This document shows positions 1 to 7,988 of a stretch of 64,000 nucleotides of DNA, in pieces. Source of the stretch: Nocardioides bizhenqiangii (GTDB lineage: Bacteria; Actinomycetota; Actinomycetes; Propionibacteriales; Nocardioidaceae); assembly GCF_034661235.1 (NCBI RefSeq), contig NZ_CP141059.1:806001-870000 (forward strand), read 5' to 3'. The notes beneath the pieces are model-generated. The model saw only the letters and a program-made list of their open reading frames with translations. It was not told the DNA's origin and did not search any database. A program made the position numbers and the translations under genes. The first letter of the stretch is position 1. Each line of letters begins with the position of its first letter.

Positions 1-111
1 GTGGCGGGATGCCGGGCTGCCGGTGACGGCTTGATGGAGTCGGCGCGCGTCGGCGGCTGATCGACCGCCGGGAGAAAGCGCGGTAGCGCTGCCAGTCCTG
101 TCTCGCCCGCC
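1..111. other. Window edge, unassigned
   Basis: The first 60 bases are open in frame 1 up to TGA at 58-60 and could be the tail of a gene that begins outside the window. This is too short to assign. Nothing else is recognisable before the promoter of the lipoprotein gene. Confidence 0.3.
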
Positions 112-117
112 TAGGGT
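112..117 (+). promoter_or_regulatory. Leaderless -10 box TAGGGT
   Basis: TAGGGT fits the actinobacterial -10 pattern TANNNT and lies 7 nt before ATG 125. That places transcription start at or near the start codon. It supports ATG 125 over the in-frame GTG at 116, which overlaps the box. Confidence 0.5.
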
Positions 118-124
118 GGCGCGC

Positions 125-928
125 ATGCTTGCGGGGATCCGGGTTCTGTCCACTGTCGTGCTCGCCGGTGTTCTGGCCGTCGGCGCCGGTTGCGCCGAGG
201 ATCCGCAGACTGCCGACTCGAGCGGCAGCAGCTCGAAGCCTCAGGGGGACGGGTCGGACTCGAGCAGCCCGGTGGGATCAAGTGACTCGAAGAGTCCGGT
301 TGGCGACGACTACCAACCATTGACCGCGCAGACCTTCGCGGCCTCCCTGACCGAGGCGATGTACGGCGCGGGCACCGTGCACATGCTCATGACCTCCGAG
401 GGGAAGTCGATCGCGGAGGTCGACTACCGCTTCAGCGCGACCGGCGACCCGGCGATGCACGGCACCGCCGAGTCCGACGAGGGAACGGTCGAGATGATGT
501 TGGTCGACGGCGCCTTCTACGTCCGCGAGGAAGCCGAGCGGAGCTGGATGCAGCTTCCCCCAGAGCTTGCCGACCAGATCCTGGCAGGGACGCAGGCCGG
601 AGACCCGACCCAGCTGATCGAAGTCTTCGAGTCCGGACTGGACGAGGTGACCTACCTCGGTTCCGAGGACATCGACGGCGAGGAGCTCTACGGCTACGAC
701 GTGTCCTTCAGCGCCGAGTACCTCGCCAGGGAGATGGACGTCCCGACGAACGAGGTCCCCGCCATCTCCTACGAGCTGTATCTCGACGGGGCCCACCTCC
801 TCCGGAAGATGACGATCAGTGCGGCCGGCGTCGAGGGTGTAGTCCGCCTGAGCGACTGGGGTGAGCCGGTGGAGATCGAGACGCCTCCGGCAGATCAGGT
901 GGAGCCGTTCGAGCTGCCGTCGGGATGA
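125..928 (+). CDS. Lipoprotein (LppX/LprG-like fold possible)
   Basis: Probable exported lipoprotein of 267 residues. The N-terminus is a lipoprotein signal peptide: a short charged start, a Val/Leu/Ala-rich segment and a lipobox ending Val-Gly-Ala-Gly-Cys, with Cys23 as the lipidated residue. A Ser/Asp/Gly-rich linker of about 40 residues follows, then a domain rich in beta-strand-like segments. The size and layout resemble the LppX/LprAFG lipoproteins of actinobacteria, but I see no diagnostic motif, so the family is an inference. It stands alone, with msrB downstream on the same strand but with its own promoter. An upstream in-frame GTG at 116 is the alternative start. Confidence 0.8.
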   Translation: MLAGIRVLSTVVLAGVLAVGAGCAEDPQTADSSGSSSKPQGDGSDSSSPVGSSDSKSPVGDDYQPLTAQTFAASLTEAMYGAGTVHMLMTSEGKSIAEVDYRFSATGDPAMHGTAESDEGTVEMMLVDGAFYVREEAERSWMQLPPELADQILAGTQAGDPTQLIEVFESGLDEVTYLGSEDIDGEELYGYDVSFSAEYLAREMDVPTNEVPAISYELYLDGAHLLRKMTISAAGVEGVVRLSDWGEPVEIETPPADQVEPFELPSG

Positions 929-983
929 CGCCCGGACCCAGGAATCTTTACCCGACCCCGGCGTGAGCCGAACAGCGCGTGGG

Positions 984-989
984 TAGCCT
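984..989 (+). promoter_or_regulatory. Leaderless -10 box TAGCCT
   Basis: TAGCCT lies 7 nt before ATG 997 of msrB. This supports that start rather than the in-frame GTG at 979. Confidence 0.45.
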
Positions 990-996
990 CGATGGC

Positions 997-1401
997 ATGA
1001 CGTACAACGTGGACAAGACCGACGAGGACTGGAAGGCCGAGCTCTCTCCGGAGGAGTACGCCGTGCTCCGCCAGGCCGGCACCGAGCGGGCGTTCAAGGG
1101 CGAGTACACAGACACCGAGACCAAGGGCGTCTACCGCTGCAAGGCCTGCCAGGCGAAGCTCTTCGAGTCGGACACGAAGTTCCACTCCGGGTGTGGCTGG
1201 CCCAGCTTCTACCAGCCGATCAGCGACACGATCGAGTACATCGAGGACGACTCGCACGGGATGAAGCGGACCGAGGTGCGCTGCTCCAACTGCGGTTCGC
1301 ACCTCGGCCACGTCTTCCCCGACGGCTACGGCACGCCGACCGGGGACCGTTACTGCATCAACTCGATCAGCCTGACGCTCGAGCCCGCCGACCCAGCCTG
1401 A
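997..1401 (+). CDS. msrB: Peptide-methionine (R)-S-oxide reductase
   Basis: MsrB reduces the R-epimer of methionine sulfoxide in proteins, repairing oxidative damage in the cytoplasm. The 134-residue protein has the structural zinc pairs C48xxC51 and C96xxC99. It also has the conserved GCGWPSF segment with the resolving Cys66, and the catalytic Cys120 in RYCINS. Length and motif order match the family throughout. ATG 997 is preferred over GTG 979 because of the -10 box just upstream and because the family starts close to this point. The gene appears monocistronic, and msrA is not in the window. Confidence 0.95.
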   Translation: MTYNVDKTDEDWKAELSPEEYAVLRQAGTERAFKGEYTDTETKGVYRCKACQAKLFESDTKFHSGCGWPSFYQPISDTIEYIEDDSHGMKRTEVRCSNCGSHLGHVFPDGYGTPTGDRYCINSISLTLEPADPA

Positions 1402-1531
1402 TCGGCGCTCGCACTCGGCGGCCCTGCAGGGATCGCCGCCGCCGACGTGGGCTCGTCCTGCTCCGGATGCCTGTTGTGGGGGATCCCTGGAGAAAAGGGC
1501 TAACCCTGATTCGGCGTACGACGAGCTGGCC

Positions 1532-1537
1532 TAGCGT
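1532..1537 (+). promoter_or_regulatory. Leaderless -10 box TAGCGT
   Basis: TAGCGT lies 6 nt before ATG 1544, consistent with a leaderless transcript for the secreted protein. Confidence 0.45.
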
Positions 1538-1543
1538 TCCGGC

Positions 1544-2254
1544 ATGACCTCGACATTCTCGCCCCGCCGCGCGCTCGTCGCGGCCGCACTCGCCACCGCG
1601 ACCGGCGGTTCCCTGCTGCTCGCGGCAGCCCCGGCCTCCGCCACGCCGGCCGACGGCCGCGTCAGCGCCTACGGCTACTACCGGGACGTGGCGGGTGGCG
1701 CCTGCAGCTTCTTCGAGTCCAACAACGGGCAGGCGACCAAGGTGTTCACGCCCGCAACCGGTCGACGGACTGCGCGGACCGGGACCAGCTTCCGGGCGAC
1801 CCCGCCGGGCGACCCGGTGAGCGCGCACGGTCGCGTCGAGAACGACACCTCGGGGGTGGCCGACGCCAACGACGGCGCGTTCGACGTCGTGCGGTTCACC
1901 GCGGACCACCTGGTGCGACTCACCGACGACACCGGCTTCGACTGCGGGATGGGCCTGATCGCCGACTCCCAGTCCAGCGCCGAGGTCAGGGTCCGTCGGC
2001 GCGGTCAGGTCCGCCTCGAGTGGGACCGGGGAGCGGCGGGACAGATCGAGCAGATCTTCGTCTCCCGCAACGGCAACCCGGTGGTCGACCGGATCCGCCC
2101 CAACGCGCACGGCGACCTGACGTTCAATGTCCGTCGGGGAAAGTACCTGATCTTCGTGCAGTTCGTGACCCGGGCCAACGAGCGGGACATCCCAGTCGGC
2201 CAGACGCTGACCAAGCGCGCTCACTTCCGGGTGGTCGCCGACTACCGACGCTGA
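1544..2254 (+). CDS. Secreted protein of unknown function
   Basis: A 236-residue protein with a clear Sec signal peptide: an Arg pair, then an Ala/Leu-rich core and an Ala-Ser-Ala type cleavage site near residues 33-35. The mature part is about 200 residues with two well-separated Cys residues and many short beta-like stretches, and no transmembrane helix. I recognise no family. It is flanked by msrB and the LigD-type polymerase on the same strand, each with its own -10 box, so the context gives no functional hint. Confidence 0.75.
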   Translation: MTSTFSPRRALVAAALATATGGSLLLAAAPASATPADGRVSAYGYYRDVAGGACSFFESNNGQATKVFTPATGRRTARTGTSFRATPPGDPVSAHGRVENDTSGVADANDGAFDVVRFTADHLVRLTDDTGFDCGMGLIADSQSSAEVRVRRRGQVRLEWDRGAAGQIEQIFVSRNGNPVVDRIRPNAHGDLTFNVRRGKYLIFVQFVTRANERDIPVGQTLTKRAHFRVVADYRR

Positions 2255-2325
2255 CCCGCCTGGTCACCAGCCGACCAGGGGTCGGTGGTTGCGTCGCCGC
2301 CGGCGGCTGCGTCGTCGCCGGCGGC

Positions 2326-2331
2326 TAGGGT
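2326..2331 (+). promoter_or_regulatory. Leaderless -10 box TAGGGT
   Basis: TAGGGT lies 6 nt before ATG 2338 of the LigD-type polymerase gene. Confidence 0.5.
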
Positions 2332-2337
2332 CGCATC

Positions 2338-3429
2338 ATGGCAAAGACCGCTGCCGCGGAGGTGCGGGCCGGCGAGCGCGCCGTCCGGATCTCCAGTCCC
2401 GACCGGGTGATCTACGAGGCCACCGATCGCACGCCCGAGGTCACCAAGCTGATGGTGGCGGAGTACGTCGTCAGCGTCGAGGACGGGCTGATGCGGGCGC
2501 TCCGCGACCGGCCGACCGCGCTCGAGCGGTGGCCGAGCGGCGTACGAGAAGGCTTCAAGCTGGCCACCGGTCCGTCGGACAAGGACGCCGAGGCGTTCTA
2601 CCAGAAGCGGGTGCCCAAGGGGGCTCCCGACTACCTGGAGTCCGTCGGCATCACCTTCCCGTCCGGCCGTACCGCCGACGAGATCTGCCCGACCGAGATC
2701 GCTGTGCCGGTGTGGTGCGCCCAGATGGGCGCGCTCACCTTCCACCCGTGGCCGGTGCGGCGCACCGACGTCGACCACCCCGACGAGCTGCGGATCGACC
2801 TCGATCCGCAGCCCGGCACCAGCTTCGCCGATGCGGTGCGCGTCGCCGACGTCGCCCGCGAGGTGCTCGAGGAGCTCGGCATCCGGGGCTACCCGAAGAC
2901 GTCGGGCAACCGCGGCGTCCACATCTACGTGCGGATCGAGCCGCGGTGGACGTTCGAGGACGTCCGGCACGCGGCGATCGGCTTCGGCCGCGAGCTCGAG
3001 CGGCGCGACGAGGGCGTGACCACCGCGTGGTGGAAGGAGGAGCGCGGCGAGCGGATCTTCGTCGACTACAACCAGAACAACCGCGACCGGACCATCGCCT
3101 CGGCCTACTCGCTGCGGCCGATCCCGGGCGCCCCGGTGTCGACGCCGGTGACCTGGGACGAGCTGGCAACGGTGACCGACCCGCGCGACTACAACCTCTT
3201 CACCGTGCCCGACCGGGTGGTCGACGGCGATCCGTGGGCGACCATCGACGACGAGGCGTTCTCGCTCGAGCCGTTGCTCCGGCTCTGGGAGGAGCTGCCG
3301 GGCGGCGAGCTCAACTTCCCGCCGGACTACCCGAAGATGCCGGGCGAGCCACCCCGGGTCCAGCCGAGCAAGAAGGTCGCCGAGCACTGGGATGACGAGG
3401 GCAACTACGTCGGACCCGATCGTGGCTGA
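2338..3429 (+). CDS. LigD-type polymerase/primase (PolDom)
   Basis: Stand-alone polymerase domain of the bacterial NHEJ enzyme LigD, an archaeo-eukaryotic primase-type nucleotidyltransferase that fills gaps and adds ribonucleotides at double-strand breaks. The metal-binding pair is visible as IDLDP (D154, D156), followed by the TSGNRGVHIYV segment with K187 that characterises LigD polymerase domains. The 363-residue length covers one PolDom with no nuclease or ligase domain. An ATP-dependent ligase lies 1.1 kb downstream on the opposite strand, so the usual fused enzyme may be split here. No Ku gene is in the window. A role in NHEJ or excision repair is inferred. Confidence 0.9.
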   Translation: MAKTAAAEVRAGERAVRISSPDRVIYEATDRTPEVTKLMVAEYVVSVEDGLMRALRDRPTALERWPSGVREGFKLATGPSDKDAEAFYQKRVPKGAPDYLESVGITFPSGRTADEICPTEIAVPVWCAQMGALTFHPWPVRRTDVDHPDELRIDLDPQPGTSFADAVRVADVAREVLEELGIRGYPKTSGNRGVHIYVRIEPRWTFEDVRHAAIGFGRELERRDEGVTTAWWKEERGERIFVDYNQNNRDRTIASAYSLRPIPGAPVSTPVTWDELATVTDPRDYNLFTVPDRVVDGDPWATIDDEAFSLEPLLRLWEELPGGELNFPPDYPKMPGEPPRVQPSKKVAEHWDDEGNYVGPDRG

Positions 3430-3439
3430 GGACCAGCGG

Positions 3440-3958
3440 ATGGCACGCAACAGCGCGGAGCCGTCCAAGACGGGGGACGCCGGCGCCGTGCGCTGGTCCG
3501 ACTACCTCGACTGGGTGCGTGCCGAGATGGTCCGCGGCGTACTCGGCCTGACCCCGGAGCAGCAGCGCACCACCCGCGTCCCCTCCGGCTGGACGCCGCT
3601 CGAGCTGCTCAGCCATGTCCTGCACATGGAGCAGCGGTGGTTCGCGTGGGGCTTCCTGGGCGAGCAGGTCGACGACCCCTGGGGCGACTGGGACGTCGAC
3701 GAGCCGTGGCGTGACGGCGTCGACGGCCGCTGGCAGGTTGCCGACGGCGTCACCGCGGAGGAGCTCGCCGACCGGCTGGAGGCGGTGGGTGCGCGGACCC
3801 GGGAGGTGCTGTCGTCGTATGCCCTCGACACGGCGGGGTCGACCGGTGGCCGGTTCGGCGAGGACCCTCCCACCCTCGAGTGGATCTGCTTCCACGTGCT
3901 CGCCGAGTACGCCAGGCACGCCGGGCACCTCGACATCGTGGTCGAGCTCTCTGACTGA
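3440..3958 (+). CDS. DinB/DUF664 family protein
   Basis: A 172-residue protein of the DinB-like four-helix metal-binding superfamily, close to the DUF664 group of mycothiol-dependent-type enzymes. Evidence is the segment VPSGWTPLELLSHVLHME near the N-terminus and the C-terminal YARHAGHLDIV, which give the spaced His residues of the fold. The function is unknown; family members include thiol transferases and maleylpyruvate isomerases. ATG 3440 has GAGG at 3429-3432 and is preferred. GTG 3422, overlapping the polymerase stop, is the alternative and would couple the two genes. The stop codon abuts that of the convergent gene. Confidence 0.8.
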   Translation: MARNSAEPSKTGDAGAVRWSDYLDWVRAEMVRGVLGLTPEQQRTTRVPSGWTPLELLSHVLHMEQRWFAWGFLGEQVDDPWGDWDVDEPWRDGVDGRWQVADGVTAEELADRLEAVGARTREVLSSYALDTAGSTGGRFGEDPPTLEWICFHVLAEYARHAGHLDIVVELSD

Positions 3959-4507
3959 TCAGACGCCGGTGACGCCCTCGCCGCCGCCTGCCTGCTCGTC
4001 GAAGTTCTCGTGCTCGAGCAGGTGCAGGACCGGGACGCCGAGCTTGCGTCGGGCGCGGGAGGTCCAGTCGACGTGGAAGAACTCTGCGACGACGTGCGGG
4101 CGGGTCAGCACGATCGCCTCCCGTCCGTCGACCTCGGTGACCTTCGCCGCGAGGGCGTCGACCGGCGGGTCGCTGACCACCGCGGCGCTGCCGACTTCGG
4201 CGCCGGCGGCGCGCAGGGCGTCGGTGGTGACGGTGAGGTCGTGCTTCGCCTGGTCCTTCTGCTCCTCGCGCAGCGCGGCCAGGTCGTCCGGACTGGGCGT
4301 CATCGGCGGTGCCAGCAGGTCGGCGCCACCGATCGATCCCAGCGAGGCCTCGACCGCAGCGGCAGCGTCGACCAACGGCAGCAGCACGTGATAGACGACG
4401 TGGGCGTCGAAGTCCTCGTGCAGCGAGCGCACCTGCGCCGCGTCCGGGGCGGTCAGCGGCTGCTCGATGAGAAGGACGACGTCGTACTTCTCCGATGCGG
4501 TCTCCAT
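3959..4507 (-). CDS. UspA-like stress protein
   Basis: A 182-residue protein with the alternating beta/alpha pattern of the universal stress protein fold: an N-terminal hydrophobic strand (YDVVLLIEQ), a central VVSDPP segment and a C-terminal GVPVLHLLEHE strand. The ATP-binding Gly-rich loop of classical UspA is not obvious, so nucleotide binding is doubtful. The last base of the convergent DinB-like gene is adjacent to its stop. It runs in the same direction as the ligase gene but downstream of it after a 28-bp gap, so it may be read as part of that transcript. The family assignment is moderate. Confidence 0.6.
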   Translation of the reverse strand: METASEKYDVVLLIEQPLTAPDAAQVRSLHEDFDAHVVYHVLLPLVDAAAAVEASLGSIGGADLLAPPMTPSPDDLAALREEQKDQAKHDLTVTTDALRAAGAEVGSAAVVSDPPVDALAAKVTEVDGREAIVLTRPHVVAEFFHVDWTSRARRKLGVPVLHLLEHENFDEQAGGGEGVTGV

Positions 4508-4535
4508 GGCTCAGTCCTACACCCGTTGGGGCCCG

Positions 4536-5669
4536 TCAACCAGCGCCCCCGCCGAGCACGTCGGAGAGGTCGTAGGAGACGGGCTGCTCCAGCTGCTCGT
4601 AGCCGCACGACTCGGGGTCGCGGTCCTCACGCCAGCGCTTGAAGTGGGCGGTGTGGCGGAAGCGACGGCCCTCCATCGCGTCGTACTTGACCTCGAGCAC
4701 CCGTTCCGGCCGCAGAGGCGTGAAGGAGAGGTCCTTGCCCTGGCTCCAGCGGCTCTGGGTGCCGGGCTGGCGGCCGGGGTTGGCGACGAGGAACTCCTGC
4801 CACCTGCCCCACGGGTGCTCCTCGATCGGTACGACGAGGGCCTGCATCTCCTGCCACAGCTCCGCGCGTCGCTTCTCGGTGAAGCTCGCGCTCACACCGA
4901 CGTGCTGCAGCTCTCCGTCGTCGTAGAGGCCGAGCAGCAGGCTGCCGAGCAGCGGCCGCTCCGGCGTGCTGGTCTTGTGCTCGCGCATGCCGGCCACCAC
5001 GACGTCGGCGGTGCGCTCGTGCTTGATCTTGAGCATGGTGCGGGCGTTCGGCTGGTACGGCGCGCCCATCGGCTTGGCGACCACGCCGTCGAGGCCGGCG
5101 CCCTCGAACTGGTGGAACCACTCCTCTGCCACCGCCGGGTCAGTGCTGGTCCGGGTGAGGTGGCACGGCCCCTCCGGCGGCAAGTCCGCGAGCGCCTCCA
5201 CGAGTGCCGCCCGCCGCTCCGAGAACGGACGGTCCATCCACGACTCGTCGCCGAGGGCGAGCAGGTCGAACGCGACGAAGCTCGCGGGCGTCTGCTCGGC
5301 CAACAGGTTGATCCTGCTGGCGGCCGGGTGGATCCGTTCCTGGAGGACCTCGAACTGCAGCCGGTCCCGACCGTCGGTCGGCAACGCTACGAAGATCTCG
5401 CCGTCGAGGACGCACCGGTCGGGCAGCTGGTCCCGGGCGGCAGTCACGAGCTCGGGGAAGTAGCGGGTGAGCGGCTTGGTGTTGCGGCTGGCCAGCTCGA
5501 CCTCGTCGCCGTCCTTGAAGAGCAGGCAGCGGAAGCCGTCCCACTTCGGCTCGAAGCTCAGCCCCAGCCCGTCGTAGGTGCCGTCGGGGTCGTACTTGGC
5601 CGGGTCCGGCACGCCGGTCACCGCCTTGGCGAGCATCGGCTGGACGGGCGGCATCACGGGGAGATCCAC
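4536..5669 (-). CDS. ATP-dependent DNA ligase (LigC type)
   Basis: Seals nicks using ATP. The 377-residue protein has the nucleotidyltransferase motif I EPKWDGFR, with the lysine that is adenylated at K42, then motif III-like FVAFDLLAL, motif IV GLDGVVAK and motif V MLKIKHERTADVVV. A C-terminal OB-fold region follows. The size matches the LigC group, which in mycobacteria is an auxiliary ligase in NHEJ or base excision repair. There is no fused polymerase or nuclease. GTG 5669 is preceded by AGACTA on the plus strand (TAGTCT on the coding strand) 8 nt upstream. A link to the nearby polymerase is inferred from proximity. Confidence 0.93.
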   Translation of the reverse strand: MDLPVMPPVQPMLAKAVTGVPDPAKYDPDGTYDGLGLSFEPKWDGFRCLLFKDGDEVELASRNTKPLTRYFPELVTAARDQLPDRCVLDGEIFVALPTDGRDRLQFEVLQERIHPAASRINLLAEQTPASFVAFDLLALGDESWMDRPFSERRAALVEALADLPPEGPCHLTRTSTDPAVAEEWFHQFEGAGLDGVVAKPMGAPYQPNARTMLKIKHERTADVVVAGMREHKTSTPERPLLGSLLLGLYDDGELQHVGVSASFTEKRRAELWQEMQALVVPIEEHPWGRWQEFLVANPGRQPGTQSRWSQGKDLSFTPLRPERVLEVKYDAMEGRRFRHTAHFKRWREDRDPESCGYEQLEQPVSYDLSDVLGGGAG

Positions 5670-5677
5670 GGTTGCTG

Positions 5678-5683
5678 AGACTA
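5678..5683 (-). promoter_or_regulatory. -10 box TAGTCT before the ligase
   Basis: On the minus strand TAGTCT lies 8 nt before GTG 5669, compatible with a leaderless or near-leaderless ligase mRNA. Confidence 0.35.
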
Positions 5684-6898
5684 GTCCGCCGCCACCAATT
5701 CATCGGGCCGGTTCGGGAGCACGTTGGCGATGTAGTCAGCGGCGGAGTCGAAGATGTCGACCTCGTGGCCGGCCTGCTCCGACAGGAACCAGCGGTGCAC
5801 CAGGACCTCGTGGAAGAACTCCGGAGGCTCCAGCTTGCCGCGGTGGTCGGCGGGCATCATCGCGACCAGAGGCTCGTAGATCGTGGTCAACCACTGGTTG
5901 GCCACCACCGCCCGGTCCTCCCGACCGAGGTCGTGGTGCGCGGTGAAGGAGGCGAGGTCGTTGAGGAGCCGCCGCGCCTGGGCATCCTCGACCCCGAGCC
6001 CGGTCAGGCCCTGGAGCTCCCGGCTGTAGTGACCGGCTTCGACGACCTTCGGCTGGATCCGCACGGTGTCGCCGCCGAGATCGGTGATGATCTCGAGCTC
6101 GTCGACGTCGAACCCGAGCTCGTTGAGCCGCTCGATCCGCTGCTCGATGCGCCACATCTCGGCAGTGTCGAACTCCTCGACCGCGGTCAGCTGACCCCAC
6201 AGCGCGGCGTAACGCTCGGCCAGCAGGTCGACGATCTCGTGCGCACCGACGTCGGGGTCGAGCTCCTCGCCGGCCTGCAGGTCGAGCAGCTCGGCGAAGA
6301 CGTTCTCGCCGGCGACGGTGACGTCGTACTCGCGCATCCCGTCCGACAGGCTCGACTTGAGCTCGCCGGTCTCGGCGTCGACGAGGTAGGCCGCGAAGCC
6401 ACCTGCGCTGCGGCGGAACAGGACGTTGGAGAGCGAGACGTCGCCCCAGTAGAAGTCGGCGAGATGCAGCCGCACCAGCAGTACGACGAGCGCGTCGACC
6501 AGCTCGGGGAGGTTCTCGGCGCCGAGCCCGTGCCGGAACAGGCTGCGGTAGGGGAGTGAGAACTGGAGGTGCTCGGTCACCAGCGCGGCCGGTAGCTCGT
6601 TGCCGTCCGGGTCGGTCCGCCCGGTCACCACGCCCTGGGGCACCACCGTCGGGAGGTCGAGCCGGCGCAGGTCGCGCAGCAGGCGGTACTCCCGCATCGC
6701 GATCTCCGGCTCGGTCTCCTTCACCGCCAAGGTCGAACGACCGGCGCGCACGATCCGGACCACGTGGCGGGAGAGGCCGCGCGGCAGCGGGACGACGTAC
6801 TCCTCGGGCCACTCGGCCAGCGGAGTCGCCCAGGGCAGGGTCAGGAGGGCCGTCTTCTCGGCCGGCCCGACCCGGTTGGCGATGACGTGCAGCGCCAT
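5681..6898 (-). CDS. DUF4032 kinase-like protein
   Basis: A 405-residue protein with a lipopolysaccharide-kinase-like (Kdo/WaaP) N-terminal half followed by the DUF4032 region typical of actinobacteria. Kinase-like signs are a VKE strand near residue 60, the catalytic-loop equivalent WGDVSLSNVLF near residue 150, and YLVDAETGE as the metal-binding Asp position. The canonical His of the HxD motif is missing, so activity is uncertain. The substrate is unknown. ATG 6898 is set by a TAGGGT box 7 nt upstream. The gene ends just before the ligase start, so the two may be cotranscribed. Confidence 0.8.
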   Translation of the reverse strand: MALHVIANRVGPAEKTALLTLPWATPLAEWPEEYVVPLPRGLSRHVVRIVRAGRSTLAVKETEPEIAMREYRLLRDLRRLDLPTVVPQGVVTGRTDPDGNELPAALVTEHLQFSLPYRSLFRHGLGAENLPELVDALVVLLVRLHLADFYWGDVSLSNVLFRRSAGGFAAYLVDAETGELKSSLSDGMREYDVTVAGENVFAELLDLQAGEELDPDVGAHEIVDLLAERYAALWGQLTAVEEFDTAEMWRIEQRIERLNELGFDVDELEIITDLGGDTVRIQPKVVEAGHYSRELQGLTGLGVEDAQARRLLNDLASFTAHHDLGREDRAVVANQWLTTIYEPLVAMMPADHRGKLEPPEFFHEVLVHRWFLSEQAGHEVDIFDSAADYIANVLPNRPDELVAAD

Positions 6899-6905
6899 GC
6901 CCGCG

Positions 6906-6911
6906 ACCCTA
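6906..6911 (-). promoter_or_regulatory. Leaderless -10 box TAGGGT
   Basis: On the minus strand TAGGGT lies 7 nt before ATG 6898 of the DUF4032 gene. Confidence 0.5.
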
Positions 6912-6933
6912 CGCCGTCGCGAGCACCACCGTT

Positions 6934-6968
6934 GGTCGAGGAGGTCGCTCTGCGACCGTCACGAGACC
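6934..6968. repeat. Dispersed repeat family B, copy 1
   Basis: A short copy with the ends GGTCGAG and GAGACC seen in three other intergenic copies (16642, 34741, 40836). Inside is a hairpin GGTCGC-TCT-GCGACC. It sits between soxR and the DUF4032 gene. Confidence 0.5.
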
Positions 6969-7403
6969 TCAGGGCTCCAGCAGCACCGCGCCCTTGCCGC
7001 CCAGCTCGCCCGCGACATCGCCGGGGTTCATCAGCGAGCAGCTCTTGAGGCTGAGGCATCCGCAACCGATGCAGCTGTCGAGCCGCTGCTCGAGGAGCCG
7101 GATCCGACGGATCTGCTCCTCCAGCCGCGGCTTCCACTCCCTGCTGATCCGGTGCCAGTCGGACTTGGTGGGCGCGCGGTTGTCGGGGAGGGTGGCGAGC
7201 GCCGCCGCCACCTCCTCGAGGGTCAGCCCGACCCGCTGGGCGGCCCGCACGAACGCCACCCGCCGCAGCGTCGACTGCTCGTAGCGCCGCTGGTTGCCGG
7301 TCGTCCGCGTCGAGCGGATCAGCCCCTTCTCCTCGTAGAAGCGGATCGCGCTGGTCGCCACGCCCGACCGTTCGGCGAGCTGTCCGATGGTCAGCAAGGT
7401 CAT
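6969..7403 (-). CDS. soxR: Redox-sensing regulator SoxR
   Basis: A MerR-family activator that senses redox-cycling compounds through a [2Fe-2S] cluster. The 144-residue protein has the N-terminal winged helix-turn-helix (TIGQLAERSGVATSAIRFYE), a dimerisation helix, and the SoxR-specific cluster motif CxxCxCx5C at C111, C114, C116 and C122. A near-perfect SoxR box lies 23-42 bp upstream of its start. In actinobacteria SoxR usually answers secreted redox-active metabolites rather than superoxide alone. The gene is alone on its strand, and the region across the box contains an oppositely facing HNH gene rather than an obvious target. Confidence 0.95.
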   Translation of the reverse strand: MTLLTIGQLAERSGVATSAIRFYEEKGLIRSTRTTGNQRRYEQSTLRRVAFVRAAQRVGLTLEEVAAALATLPDNRAPTKSDWHRISREWKPRLEEQIRRIRLLEQRLDSCIGCGCLSLKSCSLMNPGDVAGELGGKGAVLLEP

Positions 7404-7425
7404 GGGAGGATGGTGCCGCGCTCTG

Positions 7426-7445
7426 ACCTCAAGTTCAAGTGAGGT
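7426..7445. promoter_or_regulatory. SoxR box
   Basis: ACCTCA-AGTTCAAG-TGAGGT is a palindrome with perfect 6-bp arms, and closely matches the enterobacterial SoxR box. A CTGACC -35-like element (7423-7428) and an AT-rich TTTAATAT (7445-7452) flank it on the plus strand, giving the overlong SoxR promoter geometry facing right. Autoregulation of soxR to the left is also possible. Confidence 0.85.
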
Positions 7446-7472
7446 TTAATATTTTCGGAGTCGACGATGCCG

Positions 7473-7877
7473 TCAGTACGACTGGCCGTTCGCGTAGCGC
7501 TCTCTGCGGTAGTGACGACCCTTGCCCCGGTTTCGGCTCTTGAACGTGGGAAGTTGAGAGTCGCAATTCGGGCAGATCATCCGCAGGTTCTCGCGGCGGT
7601 TGTTGGACGCGACGCCGTCGATGTGGTCCAGCACCAGCACGAGGGGAAGGTCGTTCCACTGGTCGACGACGACGCAGATGGCGCAACACCCGTCCTGTTC
7701 ATCCAGGATGTGGAGACGGATGTAGTGGCTCTTGTAGCCGCCGACCACCGCTTCGCCGGACTTCAACCACGCTGCCGTCTTGCGCACTCGTTCGAGTGAT
7801 CGTTGGCATTTGAAGCTGCAATAAAGCTTCTGACTTGGCTTGACGAGCTGCCGTCCGCACCCGAGACACTGCCGCAT
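7473..7877 (-). CDS. HNH endonuclease
   Basis: A 134-residue HNH nuclease. An N-terminal zinc ribbon (CLGCG near residue 4 and CSFKC near residue 20) precedes the HNH core. The core has CCAIC near residue 64, LDHIDG as the catalytic His strand, NNRRENLRMICPNCDSQ with the Asn and second Cys pair, then TFKSRNRGKGR. This arrangement resembles small HNH proteins of phages and mobile elements. It lies directly downstream of tRNA-Thr on the same strand and interrupts the space in front of the SoxR box. Base composition looks lower in GC than its neighbours. Horizontal origin is inferred; no integrase is visible. Confidence 0.88.
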   Translation of the reverse strand: MRQCLGCGRQLVKPSQKLYCSFKCQRSLERVRKTAAWLKSGEAVVGGYKSHYIRLHILDEQDGCCAICVVVDQWNDLPLVLVLDHIDGVASNNRRENLRMICPNCDSQLPTFKSRNRGKGRHYRRERYANGQSY

Positions 7878-7912
7878 GTCCGGAAGTTAAATCGAACCTC
7901 CGGTACAAATGC

Positions 7913-7988
7913 TGGAGCCGCGTGTCGGAATCGAACCGACGGCACTCGACTTACAAGGTCGACGCTCTGCCAACTGAGCTAACGCGGC
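7913..7988 (-). tRNA. tRNA-Thr (anticodon UGU)
   Basis: Complete 76-nt cloverleaf including an encoded CCA. The acceptor stem is GCCGCGU/ACGCGGC with discriminator U. The anticodon stem UCGAC/GUCGA encloses the loop CUUGUAA, with anticodon UGU. The T-loop GGTTCGATTCC is standard. The HNH gene follows 35 bp downstream on the same strand. Confidence 0.97.

Noticed and set aside
7473..7988. Prophage or integrative element at tRNA-Thr
   Set aside because: Only an HNH gene is present. No integrase, no duplicated tRNA 3' end and no phage genes were found, so only a small insertion is considered.
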